Positions 9,326-18,084 of a DNA stretch of 64,000 nt are shown here, piece by piece. The DNA lies in NCBI GenBank assembly GCA_022825705.1, contig JAJDWH010000009.1, forward strand, positions 248,001 through 312,000, given 5' to 3'. The number at the start of each line of letters is the position of its first letter. Within the stretch, counting starts at the first letter, position 1. Position numbers and translations under genes: made by a program. Under the pieces are notes generated by a model, which was given only the letters and a program-made list of their open reading frames with translations, made no database searches and had not been told where the DNA came from. This stretch comes from Alphaproteobacteria bacterium. GTDB lineage: Bacteria > Pseudomonadota > Alphaproteobacteria > TMED109.

Positions 9326-9796
9326 GTGATGAATGGCGCGGTCATGTTCTTCGGTAGACTTACCGACGAAAAGGACATCAGGATTTTCATCCGCGCAATT
9401 TGCTTGGCGCACCGCCCCGAATCAGACGACGCAACACTTGAAGACATCGCTCGTCGTCCTTGGAAGAAGCTCCGGCCGCGCTATGTTCGCGTCCACGACG
9501 CCGAATTCGTGAATGGTACCATGGCAAACGGGGTATCCCCTAACAAGCTCATGGGCACTCTCGAGGCCGACTCCTTTATGCCCACGCAACGCAATGCAGC
9601 AGGTCGAAGCGGCAATCGCAACCCTCGAAACGCTTACATGCGGTAACCCTACGTTGAGCTATCGAACGAGGGGTACGCCTAGCTCAATGATCGTCTTCAG
9701 ACCGCGTTCAACCGCTATGGCACGGTTCCCCGTGACCGCCTCAACGAACTCGACTGGCCTAACCTGCCGGATACCGCGTCGGCAGATAGGCGCTTG
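9326..9796 (+). pseudogene. Decayed gene of unknown family with frameshifts and stops
   Basis: A coding-like stretch begins MMNGAVMFFGRLTDEKDIRI and continues to about 9580. The sense then moves to another frame (MQQVEAAIATLETLTCGN, 9595-9648) and returns to the first frame as YVELSNEGYA, a TAG, then LNDRLQTAFNRYG and VPRDRLNELDWPNL, ending near 9790. At least two frameshifts and one nonsense codon are needed to explain it. I do not recognise the family. It lies directly behind hsdR, so it may once have been a restriction-operon accessory gene. Confidence 0.45.
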
Positions 9797-9877
9797 GGGC
9801 CCTAGTCATGCTGGAGGCCGTCGACGGGGAACTACACTGAAATGACGGCCACCCGCTAACCGCTTCCATTCACTAAT

Positions 9878-10108
9878 TTGGCGACGACCGCCACCGCTAG
9901 AAGCTGGTTGAGGCGTCTGGTACCGCCTAAACGTGACAAGCCGTATCTGATGACTAGGCGTGACTACCAATGGTTGAAACAAGCGGAGAAGATTCGGGCC
10001 AACTTCCGCACACGGGAAGAGTGGGAAGAGATTGAGCGGAGGGAAGCTGGGACGCCCTCTCCCGCGACGCTCAGTCGTAGCGGCCGGGTCGGCCCGGACC
10101 GGGAGTAA
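9878..10108 (+). CDS. Small hypothetical protein
   Basis: This is a possible 76-residue protein starting at TTG, or a 52-residue one from an in-frame ATG near 9950 (MTRRDYQWLKQAEKIRANFR, then TREEWEEIERREAG). The charged, helix-favouring middle is protein-like, while the tail (RSGRVGPDRE) runs into the convergent HIRAN gene and looks non-coding. No family is recognised. It may be another fragment of the decayed gene just upstream. Confidence 0.3.
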   Translation: MATTATARSWLRRLVPPKRDKPYLMTRRDYQWLKQAEKIRANFRTREEWEEIERREAGTPSPATLSRSGRVGPDRE

Positions 10109-10406
10109 CCAGAACTTCGATGGTTACGCCAATGAACTCCTTCCCGCGCTCAGGCGGGTTGAGCTCACGAATGCTCGCGTCGAACTTGTCTCCAGCGTCC
10201 ATCCACTCCGCCCACGTCTCCGCAGTGTCTTGTGGGATGAAGCCGATTTGGCCGCTTCCGGCCCACACCTCAATGGCGTTGGAGTCATGCTCGTTGTCGG
10301 GATCACGGGTCAGTTCGACCGCTTGGCCTTCGCGGCACCGGGCCACTTGGTCTTGCCGAAAACTCGCGCCCGCCACGTAAGTCTTGTAGTTCCAGATTCG
10401 CGGCAT
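10071..10406 (-). CDS. Stand-alone HIRAN domain protein
   Basis: From the ATG at 10406 the product is 111 residues (MPRIWNYKTYVAGASFRQDQ). YVAGASF, VELTRDPDNEHDSNAIEV, and IGFIPQDTAETWAEWMD match the HIRAN domain, which in eukaryotic HLTF/Rad5 binds 3' single-stranded DNA ends at stalled forks and in bacteria is often found alone or beside restriction genes. The ATG is preceded by a GGAG-type ribosome-binding site, and a longer open frame upstream has no such support. It sits 0.8 kb from hsdR on the opposite strand. A role in DNA repair or in sensing damaged or foreign DNA is inferred from the family. Confidence 0.75.
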   Translation of the reverse strand: MPRIWNYKTYVAGASFRQDQVARCREGQAVELTRDPDNEHDSNAIEVWAGSGQIGFIPQDTAETWAEWMDAGDKFDASIRELNPPERGKEFIGVTIEVLVTPGPGRPGRYD

Positions 10407-11409
10407 GGAGGCGCTCCAATTAAGTACAGACCGAAGCAAGATCCGAAGGTTGATCTGGTGGGCGCAACCCCGGAGAAGCTGGTGCGTGACCGTTGCCCAG
10501 CGAGCCATCGTGCTTCGCTTCATGACACCCACCTTCGAAGTATCCCCGGTCGGCGTCCAGCCTGCTCGACACGTCCGCGACCGGCCTGACTGCCGTGCAG
10601 GCACGTCAGTGCTTCTTGCTCTTGTGGCTATCGTGCGATCCGACCGGTTCAGATCATTCGCGAACGGCGCTCTGAAGATGTTCCGCCGCGGAGAGCAGCC
10701 AAGGCACGTCGAGTAACGATTGCCCAGGCACGCAGTCTGAGGAGATCGGGTGCGGTCCTCAGTCGCCGGAGAGGCTGTGGCGGGGGGTGTGAAACGATCG
10801 GTGGACGGCCCGGAGACCTACCTTGTCAGCCTGCACGGGGCCCACGGCAACAACCTCCGCGCCGCGCGCCGGAGACAGGAACCGAACGGGAGATAGACGG
10901 CGCCGGGCGGACCACAACCCCGGCGCTTGCCCGAAGGCATGAGGTAATGCGTGCTTCCGGCGCCGCGATCAGTCCAGCAGGGCACGGCCGCGCCGCGGCC
11001 GCGGTGCCTCCAATGTCACGCCGTTGACTCCAAGGATTCCGCACGGCTTCCGGAATCTGCCGATCCTGCCCGAGGCGGCCCGTTGCCCCGAACTCCGGCA
11101 ACCCCCCGGAGTTTGCGGAACGCCATCTACGCCCGGTTGAGCCACATGTATGGCTCTTTCTGGCTCGATGACCCCGACACCGGCCTCGACGCTGGTGCGA
11201 GTACCACGATCAACGCCGCCAGGCCGGGCCTGGACCGGAGTGACGCGGTCCTGCGGCCCGTAGCAATGGTCGCCACGCCGTCGCTTGGGGCGAGTACGGC
11301 CGCATGCACTCAAGCATCGATGCAGCGTCGTCGGTGAGCCAATTGCGCACGGTCGCGCCGCAGAAGGTTTTGGCCGACGCAGCGGACTACGCGTGCTGCA
11401 GAAGCATGC
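10407..11409. other. About 1 kb with no supportable gene
   Basis: Several overlapping open frames exist on both strands, as expected at this GC content, but none shows a recognisable motif, a good start or a consistent protein character. A protein-like patch at 11140-11330 on the plus strand (MYGSFWLDDPDTGLDAG) is too short and unsupported to call. It is probably decayed accessory DNA. Confidence 0.4.
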
Positions 11410-12252
11410 TCACACGGGCCGGTCGAAGACCACGTTGCGAAGGACCGGCGACGCTTTCGGCCGTGCGACGAAGCCGAGAGCAGCCATGACATCCAGGATT
11501 TTTTCGTTTCTCGGCGAACCCAGGTTGCCCTCGATTTCCACGATCATGGACATCACTGACGGTGCCGACAGGGTTCTCTTGCCGCCCTGGAGGATGTCGG
11601 CTTCGATGCCGTCGACGTCGATCTTGATATGCGTGGGCCGAGGCGGAGCGAAATGTGCCATGAAATCGTCGATCGCTAAACCGATCGCACCCTGGCGGAA
11701 CTTGATGTCAATCACGTCGTCGAACTGATTGGTCTCCCCTCCGAAGCTGTTGCCCCACGAACCCGCCCCCATACCCGCCAAATTCAGTGAATCGAGGCGC
11801 GTTTCCTTCGCCAGGGCCAGGCACAATGCTGTGACCCCGTCCGACATCGCATTCGCATGGATGTTCTCGTTGAGCGCGGCGTAACTGTTTGCCGCGGGCT
11901 CAAAGGCCACGACGCGAACCGTCGGCCTGAGGGCCGCGTAGAGGCTATAGAGTCCGACATTGGCTCCGATGTCCCAGAGGCAGGAGCCTTCGGGCATAGT
12001 GCTGATCCAAGCGACGGTGTCCGGTTCAAATTGATCAAAGGTGGCTATCGACGACGTTCCGTGGCCGTGGCGAAACTTCAATTGGCCCTGGTCGGTGTCG
12101 ATTACCAGTGTAGGCGCCGGAAGAGCATTTCGGACTCTTGCCATGACATCCGATCGCCTCGGGCGAGAGGAGAACGCGGTAATTGTTTTGGCAAATGTCA
12201 AGATCAACTTGGCGAGGAAGTCGCGCATCGAATCGGCTCGGAAACATGCCAT
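11410..12252 (-). CDS. FkbM-family SAM-dependent methyltransferase
   Basis: The 280-residue protein carries the FkbM methyltransferase core: SAM-binding LWDIGANVGLYSLYAA (about 91-106), VVAFEPAANSYAALNENIHA, and the late motif HIKIDVDGIEADILQGG (about 203-219). Members O-methylate sugars of surface polysaccharides, glycolipids or secondary metabolites. The start at 12252 is taken because its ATG is preceded by a purine-rich GTAGG; an ATG eight codons later is possible. It stands 0.7 kb from a divergently oriented GT25 glycosyltransferase, so a role in modifying a surface glycan fits. No acceptor can be named from sequence. Confidence 0.88.
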   Translation of the reverse strand: MACFRADSMRDFLAKLILTFAKTITAFSSRPRRSDVMARVRNALPAPTLVIDTDQGQLKFRHGHGTSSIATFDQFEPDTVAWISTMPEGSCLWDIGANVGLYSLYAALRPTVRVVAFEPAANSYAALNENIHANAMSDGVTALCLALAKETRLDSLNLAGMGAGSWGNSFGGETNQFDDVIDIKFRQGAIGLAIDDFMAHFAPPRPTHIKIDVDGIEADILQGGKRTLSAPSVMSMIVEIEGNLGSPRNEKILDVMAALGFVARPKASPVLRNVVFDRPV

Positions 12253-12954
12253 CCTACACTTTGCGGCGCCGCGGAATTGCAGGGCGGTCTGGGGACCTCG
12301 CCGTTTCCGAGGATGTGTCTACTGCCATTCGATGGTTCCTTGACGCTGCCGAGACTTTCTTCGCCTCACCAAACACGACGTGAAGGGGTGACCCTCAGCT
12401 ACGCTGAGAACCTCTGTATTCTAGGAGATGGGATGGATGCCCCCGCAAACCGAGGCATCATGATTCTGAAGTATGCATGACCATGACAAGCTGAGTAAGT
12501 TGAATAATGGAGGACATGCGATCTGCACGTCTTCTTGTTCAGGACACTGCTGCGGAGAGGGGTTTCTTGCGGGTGTTGTTGTGAACGTGTCGATCGCGGC
12601 CAATATGATGACAGGAAACCGCTAGCTGGAAAACGCGTCGGCAGCCCTTTGCCTTGAGGAACCGGGCGATCGAACCTTCGGAGAGAAAGATGCGCCAGGG
12701 GCCTCGGGTGTGCCACAAGCCGCGCTGCACCGTGGTTCGAAGCGGGGACGGGGAGGCCGGTCCTGCGGTATCGGGTCATCTTGGCAGGCGAGCTTTGCGG
12801 GGCGGTATGCGTCGGAGCCACTTCACGGTCGAGCCCAGAATGGCGGGTGGTCGAGGATGCGCTCCGCTCGAAACCCCTGCCGCGTGAGTCACGTTATGTC
12901 GCCTGTTCACTGTTGGCACTTCCGCGACCGAAACTGGACGGCAGTGTCGAGGTG
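12253..12954. other. Divergent intergenic region without a supportable gene
   Basis: This 700-base gap lies between the divergent FkbM and GT25 genes and must hold both promoters. Minus-strand frames here are low in recognisable features. An upstream extension of the GT25 frame reaches 12781 but lacks family similarity and a ribosome-binding site. Confidence 0.35.
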
Positions 12955-13740
12955 ATGGCTTGCTTCGTGATCAATCTCGCCGAAGAGGTTGATCGCATGA
13001 ATTTCATGGCGGCGCAGATGGACGTCCTGGGGCTGGATTTCACACGTATCGAGGCAGTAACGCGTGAAACGGCTCTGCAGGCCGGGAGCGAGGCGTACTG
13101 GCAGGGTTGGGAGCGGCCCATGAACGGCGGGGAGCGGGCCTGTTTGCTCAGTCATATGTCGGTCTGGAGAAAGGTTGCCGGATGCCGGCCCGCGCTTGTT
13201 CTTGAGGACGATGCGCTGCTGTCGTCGCACATTGCGGAGATCATGAAAGGCGCGGAGGACCTTGAGGGCATTGACCACCTGACGCTTGAGGTTCGTGGGC
13301 AGCGGAAGCTGGTGGCACCAGACGCGGAGGTGACGGTGGCCGGGCACAAGGTGCTCAGGCTGTATCAGGAGCGGAGTGGGGCGGCGGCCTACCTGCTTTG
13401 GCCGAGTGGTGCCAAGAAGTTGCTCCAGAATGCATCCCGGCGGGCCGGGTTGGCTGATGCAGTCATCAGTCGCTCATACGGACTGGCGAGCTACCAACTC
13501 GAGCCGGTAGGGGCGGTGCAACTCGACCGGGCTCGGGCTTACGGGATTACGCCATTGATCGAAACACGCTCAACAATCGGGGTCGTCCGGAATGCCGACG
13601 GTGAGCGCAAAGGGCTGGGGTTCCGCTTGCGGCGGGCGCGGGCGCAGGTGAGGATGGGACTTAGGCACTGCCGCTATCCGGGCGCGAAGCGACGACAGAT
13701 TTCTCTTGTGCGAGAGAACTTCATGGCAGGCGAGGACTAG
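12955..13740 (+). CDS. Glycosyltransferase family 25 (LPS/LOS-type) protein
   Basis: The ATG at 12955 follows GAGG by four bases and gives 261 residues beginning MACFVINLAEEVDRMNFMAA, the typical opening of GT25 enzymes (V-I-N-L, then a D-R-x). The acidic metal/nucleotide-sugar site is PALVLEDDALLS, and GGERACLLSHMSVWRKV is the conserved S-H-x-x-x-W stretch. GT25 enzymes add galactose or related sugars to lipooligosaccharide. There is no signal peptide or membrane span, so it acts on the cytoplasmic face. With the FkbM methyltransferase it forms an isolated surface-sugar island, a frequent target of phage-driven variation. Confidence 0.88.
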   Translation: MACFVINLAEEVDRMNFMAAQMDVLGLDFTRIEAVTRETALQAGSEAYWQGWERPMNGGERACLLSHMSVWRKVAGCRPALVLEDDALLSSHIAEIMKGAEDLEGIDHLTLEVRGQRKLVAPDAEVTVAGHKVLRLYQERSGAAAYLLWPSGAKKLLQNASRRAGLADAVISRSYGLASYQLEPVGAVQLDRARAYGITPLIETRSTIGVVRNADGERKGLGFRLRRARAQVRMGLRHCRYPGAKRRQISLVRENFMAGED

Positions 13741-14423
13741 CGCTCGCAGCCGCTTACCTTGGCAACCGGCCACCCCGTGTTCCGACGACCTGACGCCGCT
13801 GCCGCCCCCGGCGGACGGATGCCCCGATGATGGGCGTCGGGCTCACCATGGTCCCGACCATCGGCACGGGCACGGCGTTGACGGTCGCCACGGAGCCCGG
13901 TCCCGACTTCTCCGCCTTCCCCTGGTCCGGCGTGTTTGCTCTTGGGGGGGTCGCTGCGGATGCCCGGGTCAGAGTGCGGGTCGGCGGCGCGCTGCCGCAG
14001 CAACTGGTAGGCGTCGGACCATTGCGGCCCCGGCCGGCGCCCGCTGTCGTACTTGTCGTCGGAGTGTGGCTGGCTGCCCGGATCCACCCCTTCTGATGCC
14101 AGACGTCGCCGCGTTTGTCGGGCCCAGGCTGCCGGTCGGTCCATTCGCTCGCCGGCTGCCTGGTGGCCGTCGAAGGTGCGGGCCTCAGCCGTGGCCGACG
14201 GGATCCCGGCCAGGCCCAGCGTGCGCTGGCGGATGGCTTTCGTCCCGGCTTCGCCGGGCACCTGCAAGCGGCGCTCGTGGTTCAGCTAGACCAATAGCGT
14301 CCAGCGAGTAGTGTTTGCTCGGATTGTTGCCGAGCGTGAGCGGTGCGTTCGACCGGTGCTCACGTTGGCAACGAGAAAAGACGCACACTTCTCAAATCAT
14401 CCTGCCATCAAGAGACAAACCCA
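13741..14423. other. GC-rich region without a confident gene
   Basis: A 176-codon minus-strand frame (13737-14267) from a TTG is rich in R, G, D and P and has no recognisable domain; a second frame across the same DNA is rich in T, P and A. Either could be a disordered protein or simply GC-driven open sequence, and I cannot choose. Upstream of 14424 the sequence becomes AT-richer and probably holds the promoter of the next gene. Confidence 0.3.
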
Positions 14424-15302
14424 ATGAGCAACCAATATGTGAAGCCGGAGCGCATACAACTGAGGAACCACCCGAATCTCAACGAACGATGGGTGCAGAA
14501 ACTTGTTGCTGACGATCCGTCCATCCTCGGGCTCGGGGATCTTGTGCTGCGGGCCGTGGAGCGCCAGCAGCCTCGCGCCGGCAGACTCGACCTCCTGTTA
14601 CAGGATGTTGACACGAAGAGACGATACGAGGTCGAGTTGCAGCTCGGGGCGACCGATGAGGCCCACATAATTCGGACCATCGAGTATTGGGACATCGAAA
14701 AGCGGCGGTATCCGCAGTACGAGCACTGTGCCGTTCTCATTGCCGAGGACATCACGAGCCGGTTCCTAAACGTCATCTCGTTGTTCAACGGGACTTTGCC
14801 GATCATCGCCATCCAGATGCAGGCCCTTCGGGTGGGTGGCAGCCAGACGCTGCTATTCACAAGAGTACTGGACGAGTTTGCGCGAGGTCTTGTCGACGAG
14901 GACGAGGACGCAGAGGCCGCGCCGACGGACCGAGCCTATTGGGAGAAGCGTGGCTCCCGGCCGACAGTTCTCTTGGCCGACCGAATGCTTGAAATTCTCC
15001 GGAGTTTCGATAGTTCCCTGAACCTAAAGTACAACAAGTTCTACATCGGTCTGGAAAAGGACGGCCAGCCCTACAACTTCATCGTCTTCAAGCCGAAGAA
15101 AAAGCATCTCAATTGTGAAATCAGTTTGCGGGAAGGAGATGATCTCGACGCAAGAATTGATGACGCCGGCCTCGATACGCTCGAGTACGACAGGCGATAC
15201 AACCGCTACCGACTTCGTCTGACCAAGTGTGATATCGAAACCAAATCGGACCACCTGAGAGATTTGTTGCGGCTGGCCCATGATCGGCGGGCTGGTAGCT
15301 GA
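14424..15302 (+). CDS. Putative PD-(D/E)xK nuclease-like protein
   Basis: From the ATG at 14424 the protein is 292 residues. Its N-terminal third reads VQKLVADDPSILGLGDLVLR, then AGRLDLLLQD and RRYEVELQLGATDEAHIIRT. The D...E-V-E-L-Q pattern following GRLDLLL resembles the D and E-x-K/Q positions of restriction-like folds in NucS/DUF91-type proteins. The C-terminal half has YNKFYIGLEKDGQPYNFIVF and KKKHLNCEISLREGDDLDAR, a module often seen at the end of such proteins. Its substrate is unknown. It stands alone between decayed sequence and a thermonuclease, in an accessory region rich in DNA-acting genes. An earlier in-frame start at 14343 is unsupported. Confidence 0.6.
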   Translation: MSNQYVKPERIQLRNHPNLNERWVQKLVADDPSILGLGDLVLRAVERQQPRAGRLDLLLQDVDTKRRYEVELQLGATDEAHIIRTIEYWDIEKRRYPQYEHCAVLIAEDITSRFLNVISLFNGTLPIIAIQMQALRVGGSQTLLFTRVLDEFARGLVDEDEDAEAAPTDRAYWEKRGSRPTVLLADRMLEILRSFDSSLNLKYNKFYIGLEKDGQPYNFIVFKPKKKHLNCEISLREGDDLDARIDDAGLDTLEYDRRYNRYRLRLTKCDIETKSDHLRDLLRLAHDRRAGS

Positions 15303-15668
15303 TCAATCGACTGCGGAGGCGTACAGATCCGTCAAGAGAGATTGGCGGAAGTCCTTTCCGGCCGGGTTCGGCTCACCGAAAACCGGCGCACCGAATGATC
15401 GACTCGCTAATCCTAATGGTCGCAGACCGAATCCAGTTCGATTCGATGCGCGGTCACCCTCGGATCCAAGTTCTTTCCGCGGCGCCCAACCTGAGATGCC
15501 GCGTCGCGCGACCCTTCCAGACTCCGGGCAACATGTGCCGTAGGCCCGCAGTGCAGCAGATCCTCGAGTACCGTTGATTTGTACAAATCAGCGCTGTCAA
15601 GCGAGCCTGCTTACGATCGCCTCGATGCCCTTCTGTTGGGGCCGTTCAGTGTCGGGCCTGTTTCCCCG
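15303..15668. promoter_or_regulatory. Gap with a perfect 16-base palindrome
   Basis: No gene is seen. Positions 15575-15590 read TGATTTGTACAAATCA, a perfect palindrome and AT-rich against its surroundings. It lies 79 bases downstream of the thermonuclease gene end. It could be an operator, a recombination site or part of a terminator; no T-run follows it on either strand. Confidence 0.45.
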
Positions 15669-16178
15669 TCAACCGTCCATTTTTCGCCGCTGACGCCAGG
15701 ACCGGGGGTCAAAGCTTGTTGCGTGCCCCCACATTCCGCGCCCCGCTCGCCGCGCCTCCGTCTCGATAAGCCTGTATTGGTCACCGTAGGCGGCGATCGC
15801 ATACCCGTGCTCGACGAGCCACTCGCCGACGTCATGGCCGTTGCAGGTGACTGTGCCGATCAATCGGCCGTACCGGTCGCAATCGTGAACGGTCACGTGC
15901 ACGTGCTTGCCGCCGATGGCGCGGATGAGTTCGCTCTTCACCCACTTCCCGTGCTGAAACCAGTCACCGTCCTGATGCTGCGCCCACTGGTCCCATTCGG
16001 GTGCGTCGAGGCCAGCGAGCCGGACTTCGTAGCCACCCACCCGAATCCCGTCGCCGTCGGTGACGTACGCCTTGCCAGCGAGGGTATCGCCACAACTAGG
16101 CCCGACGCGGTTCCCGTGCAAAGCGAGAAGGACGAGTGCAATAATGACGGCCGCAATCACGGCGAGGACTTCCATCAT
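15669..16178 (-). CDS. Membrane-anchored or secreted thermonuclease (SNase family)
   Basis: This is a 169-residue staphylococcal-nuclease-like enzyme that hydrolyses DNA and RNA. Residues 1-22 form a hydrophobic segment (MMEVLAVIAAVIIALVLLAL), an N-terminal anchor or signal. The nuclease fold follows: VTDGDGIRVGGYEVRLAGLD gives the metal-binding Asp and first catalytic Arg, APEW supplies the Glu, and CDRYGRLIGTV the second catalytic Arg. The C-terminal helix AIAAYGDQYRLIETEARRAG and RGMWG are typical. All active-site positions are present. Such nucleases degrade extracellular DNA or act in the periplasm. The gene is monocistronic. Confidence 0.9.
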   Translation of the reverse strand: MMEVLAVIAAVIIALVLLALHGNRVGPSCGDTLAGKAYVTDGDGIRVGGYEVRLAGLDAPEWDQWAQHQDGDWFQHGKWVKSELIRAIGGKHVHVTVHDCDRYGRLIGTVTCNGHDVGEWLVEHGYAIAAYGDQYRLIETEARRAGRGMWGHATSFDPRSWRQRRKMDG

Positions 16179-16246
16179 GGGGCTAATCTACTAGTTTCCC
16201 GCATCGTCGATGTCGGCGAATCCAGACCGCGATTTTATCGCTGCAA

Positions 16247-16603
16247 GTGGTCCAACGTTGGGGGCAAGTGCACGAGCGCAATGGCCGCGATTACCTTGAA
16301 CTGCCCTCAGAGACCTCGGATTTCTCATTCCCGACACATTGGAAGAACGATCTGCCTGGTACCGCGGCAGACGAGATCGAATCGCTTTACGACGAGGGTG
16401 TCACGAGGCGAGTTTGGGCCTGCACGTCTGGCGCCGGGGTCTGGAACCTAGCCGTCGGAACTGGAGAGAACGGGCTGCCTGATGGTCGGGTAATCGCGCA
16501 GCTTGCAGGAATCTGTTTCTTCACCGCTCCGGACAAGGGGTGCGTCATCGCCCACGGCACCAAGAGCATTGCGCGGATCGCGGCGAGTCACGTAGCGACG
16601 TAG
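16247..16603 (+). CDS. Hypothetical protein
   Basis: A 118-residue frame begins at GTG 16247 and reads DFSFPTHWKNDLPGTAADEI, then RRVWACTSGAGVWNLAVGTG and ICFFTAPDKGCVIAHGTKSI. The hydrophobic pattern and even codon use are protein-like, but no family is recognised. It diverges from the thermonuclease gene with 68 bases between, so both could share a regulatory gap. A later start is possible. Confidence 0.4.
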   Translation: MVQRWGQVHERNGRDYLELPSETSDFSFPTHWKNDLPGTAADEIESLYDEGVTRRVWACTSGAGVWNLAVGTGENGLPDGRVIAQLAGICFFTAPDKGCVIAHGTKSIARIAASHVAT

Positions 16604-16801
16604 TTCTCGACTGCCGCGGCGGCGCGTAGATTCACAGGTAGCTGCTTCCGGCTGTGCAGAGCCGGGAACTGGGGTTGGAGTATTGGCGCGAAGGCCCCTT
16701 CGGCAATGGGGTCAGGACGCTGGCAAGGGTGTCCTCCTGGCGTGCTGCGCTTGCCCGAATCGAGGCGGCGTCGGGCCAAGTGAACGTGTCGAGGTCAAGC
16801 A

Positions 16802-16975
16802 ATGAGTCAATCTGCAATCTCGGGGCTGGCGTTTGAAGCTTGCGCGCTGTGCGGTGGGTCGTCCGACCTGCGAGCGAGCCATGTGATCCCGAAGTTTGTC
16901 TGCAGGCGGTTTCGGGAGACATTGAGCGTGCTCGCACTCTCTGACGGTGCAGCGATCAGGCGAGCCAATGGCGTG
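16802..16975 (+). pseudogene. 5' fragment of an HNH/zinc-site protein, cut by the integrase relic
   Basis: The ATG at 16802 follows GAGGTC and encodes CALCGGSSDLRASHVIPKFV, then CRRFRETLSVLALSDG. The C-x-x-C followed by S-H-x-I-P-K is the opening of a widespread family of zinc-binding, HNH-related proteins usually 250 or more residues long. After about 16975 the frame continues but becomes the shadow of a minus-strand integrase. The gene therefore appears interrupted at the element boundary, with its 3' part missing from this window. Confidence 0.6.
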
Positions 16976-17565
16976 CACGCTGTTCGGACGCGGCAAGGGC
17001 CCGGCGCGCCTGCGCCAGCTCGTAGCTCGCCTGCAACCGCACCCAGTGATCGGCCGTGCCCCAGCCGATGTCCTCCACCGCCAGCGCCCGGTTCGCCGTT
17101 CCGGGCCGCTTGGCCGAAAGATCGTCGAACCAGTTGCGCACGTCCTTCGCAGACACCGCATCGACCCGCCGGTTGCCGAAGGCGGGCAATATGTGGTGGC
17201 GCATTCCGTTCGCGTGCGCGCGCCTCGTCGTGGGCTTCCATCGCTCGGCGCAATCGGAGAGGAACACGGGCGCGAACGTCCGCACCGTCGGGACCGTCGC
17301 GGGAGCTCTGTTCGCTTGCGGCCGGGCGAACATCGCCCGCATTGCGTGCCCGCGCATCCTCGACCGTCAGTGCGTCAAGGGCACCGAGCGTCCGCCTGAC
17401 GACGGAGCCGTTGCAGCGCCGATGCACAATCCAAGTCGCGCGCCCATTCGGGCGCACCCTCAGCCCAAGTCCCGGCGCCACACTGTCCCACAGCACGGCC
17501 TCGCGCCCGTCCGCAGGCGCGAGGGCGCTTGCCCGTGCCTCGGTGATCTTCGTTCTGTTCGCCAT
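16956..17565 (-). pseudogene. Tyrosine integrase relic (Arm and core-binding domains, frameshifted)
   Basis: The ATG at 17565 opens MANRTKITEARASALAPADG then LWDSVAPGLGLRVRPNGRAT and CNGSVVRRTLGALDALTVED, the Arm DNA-binding (DUF4102-type) domain of P4-like integrases. Near 17340 the sense shifts frame into TFAPVFLSDCAERWKPTTRR, HHILPAFGNRRVDAVSAKDV and AKRPGTANRALAV, the core-binding domain. The catalytic R...HxxR...Y domain is absent. This marks one end of the mobilizable element. It is non-functional as it stands. Confidence 0.85.
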
Positions 17566-17779
17566 GTTCCGATCCCTTCCGTTCGTTTCGGTCGCGACCG
17601 GTGCGGCCCGGTGTGCCCCCGTGATTGGAGAACACCCAGGACACGCCGGGTAACGGCGGCCGGTTCGGAAGTCGGAACGGTCGGAAGTGCTGTGCTCAAA
17701 CGCCGCGCAGGCTGCAAGCTATTGCAGTCGCGAGGTTTTCAGCGTCTCGCGGATGCGCGGGTGGAGTGCGACTTGTCTA

Positions 17780-18060
17780 CGCCAGAGGCGCAGTTTGTAC
17801 ACACCCGACGCATCAAAATGCGGGCGTGCGCATGCGCGCTTTTTGCGTGCCCTTTCGGGCACTTTGGGCGCCATACGGCGCCTGGAGGGGCCTCACGGTT
17901 GTTGGATCGAGCGTGTATCGCACCGATACACGGCGTTTGTCATGACCGGGGCGCCATCAGGCAGCCCCTGCCCCCACCGATACACGGACCGACATACGCG
18001 CATCGCGACCGGGATGCGTGGTTGGGGGTGGACTTCGGCCATCGATACACGCTCGCCATG
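17780..18060. other. Hairpin- and repeat-rich region, candidate origin of transfer
   Basis: No gene is supportable here. The inverted repeat GTGTATCG (17913-17920) / CGATACAC (17924-17931) is followed by two further direct copies of CGATACACG at 17979-17987 and 18043-18051. Just before them are short hairpins: GCCCTTTCGGGC (17849-17860) and GGGCGCC-ATACGGCGCC around 17867-17882, plus GCGCATGCGC around 17828-17838. Clustered inverted and direct repeats next to relaxase-accessory genes are typical of an oriT or of an operator/iteron array. No nic site can be named. Confidence 0.45.
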
Positions 18061-18084
18061 CACCCGCGCGAGCGCCTGCCCGGC

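Noticed and set aside
12399..12821. 140-codon minus-strand frame between FkbM and GT25 genes
   Set aside because: No recognisable domain and no good start; the region more likely holds divergent promoters.
13737..14267. 176-codon minus-strand frame from a TTG
   Set aside because: Low-complexity R/G/D/P-rich composition, no ribosome-binding site or family; another frame over the same DNA is equally open.
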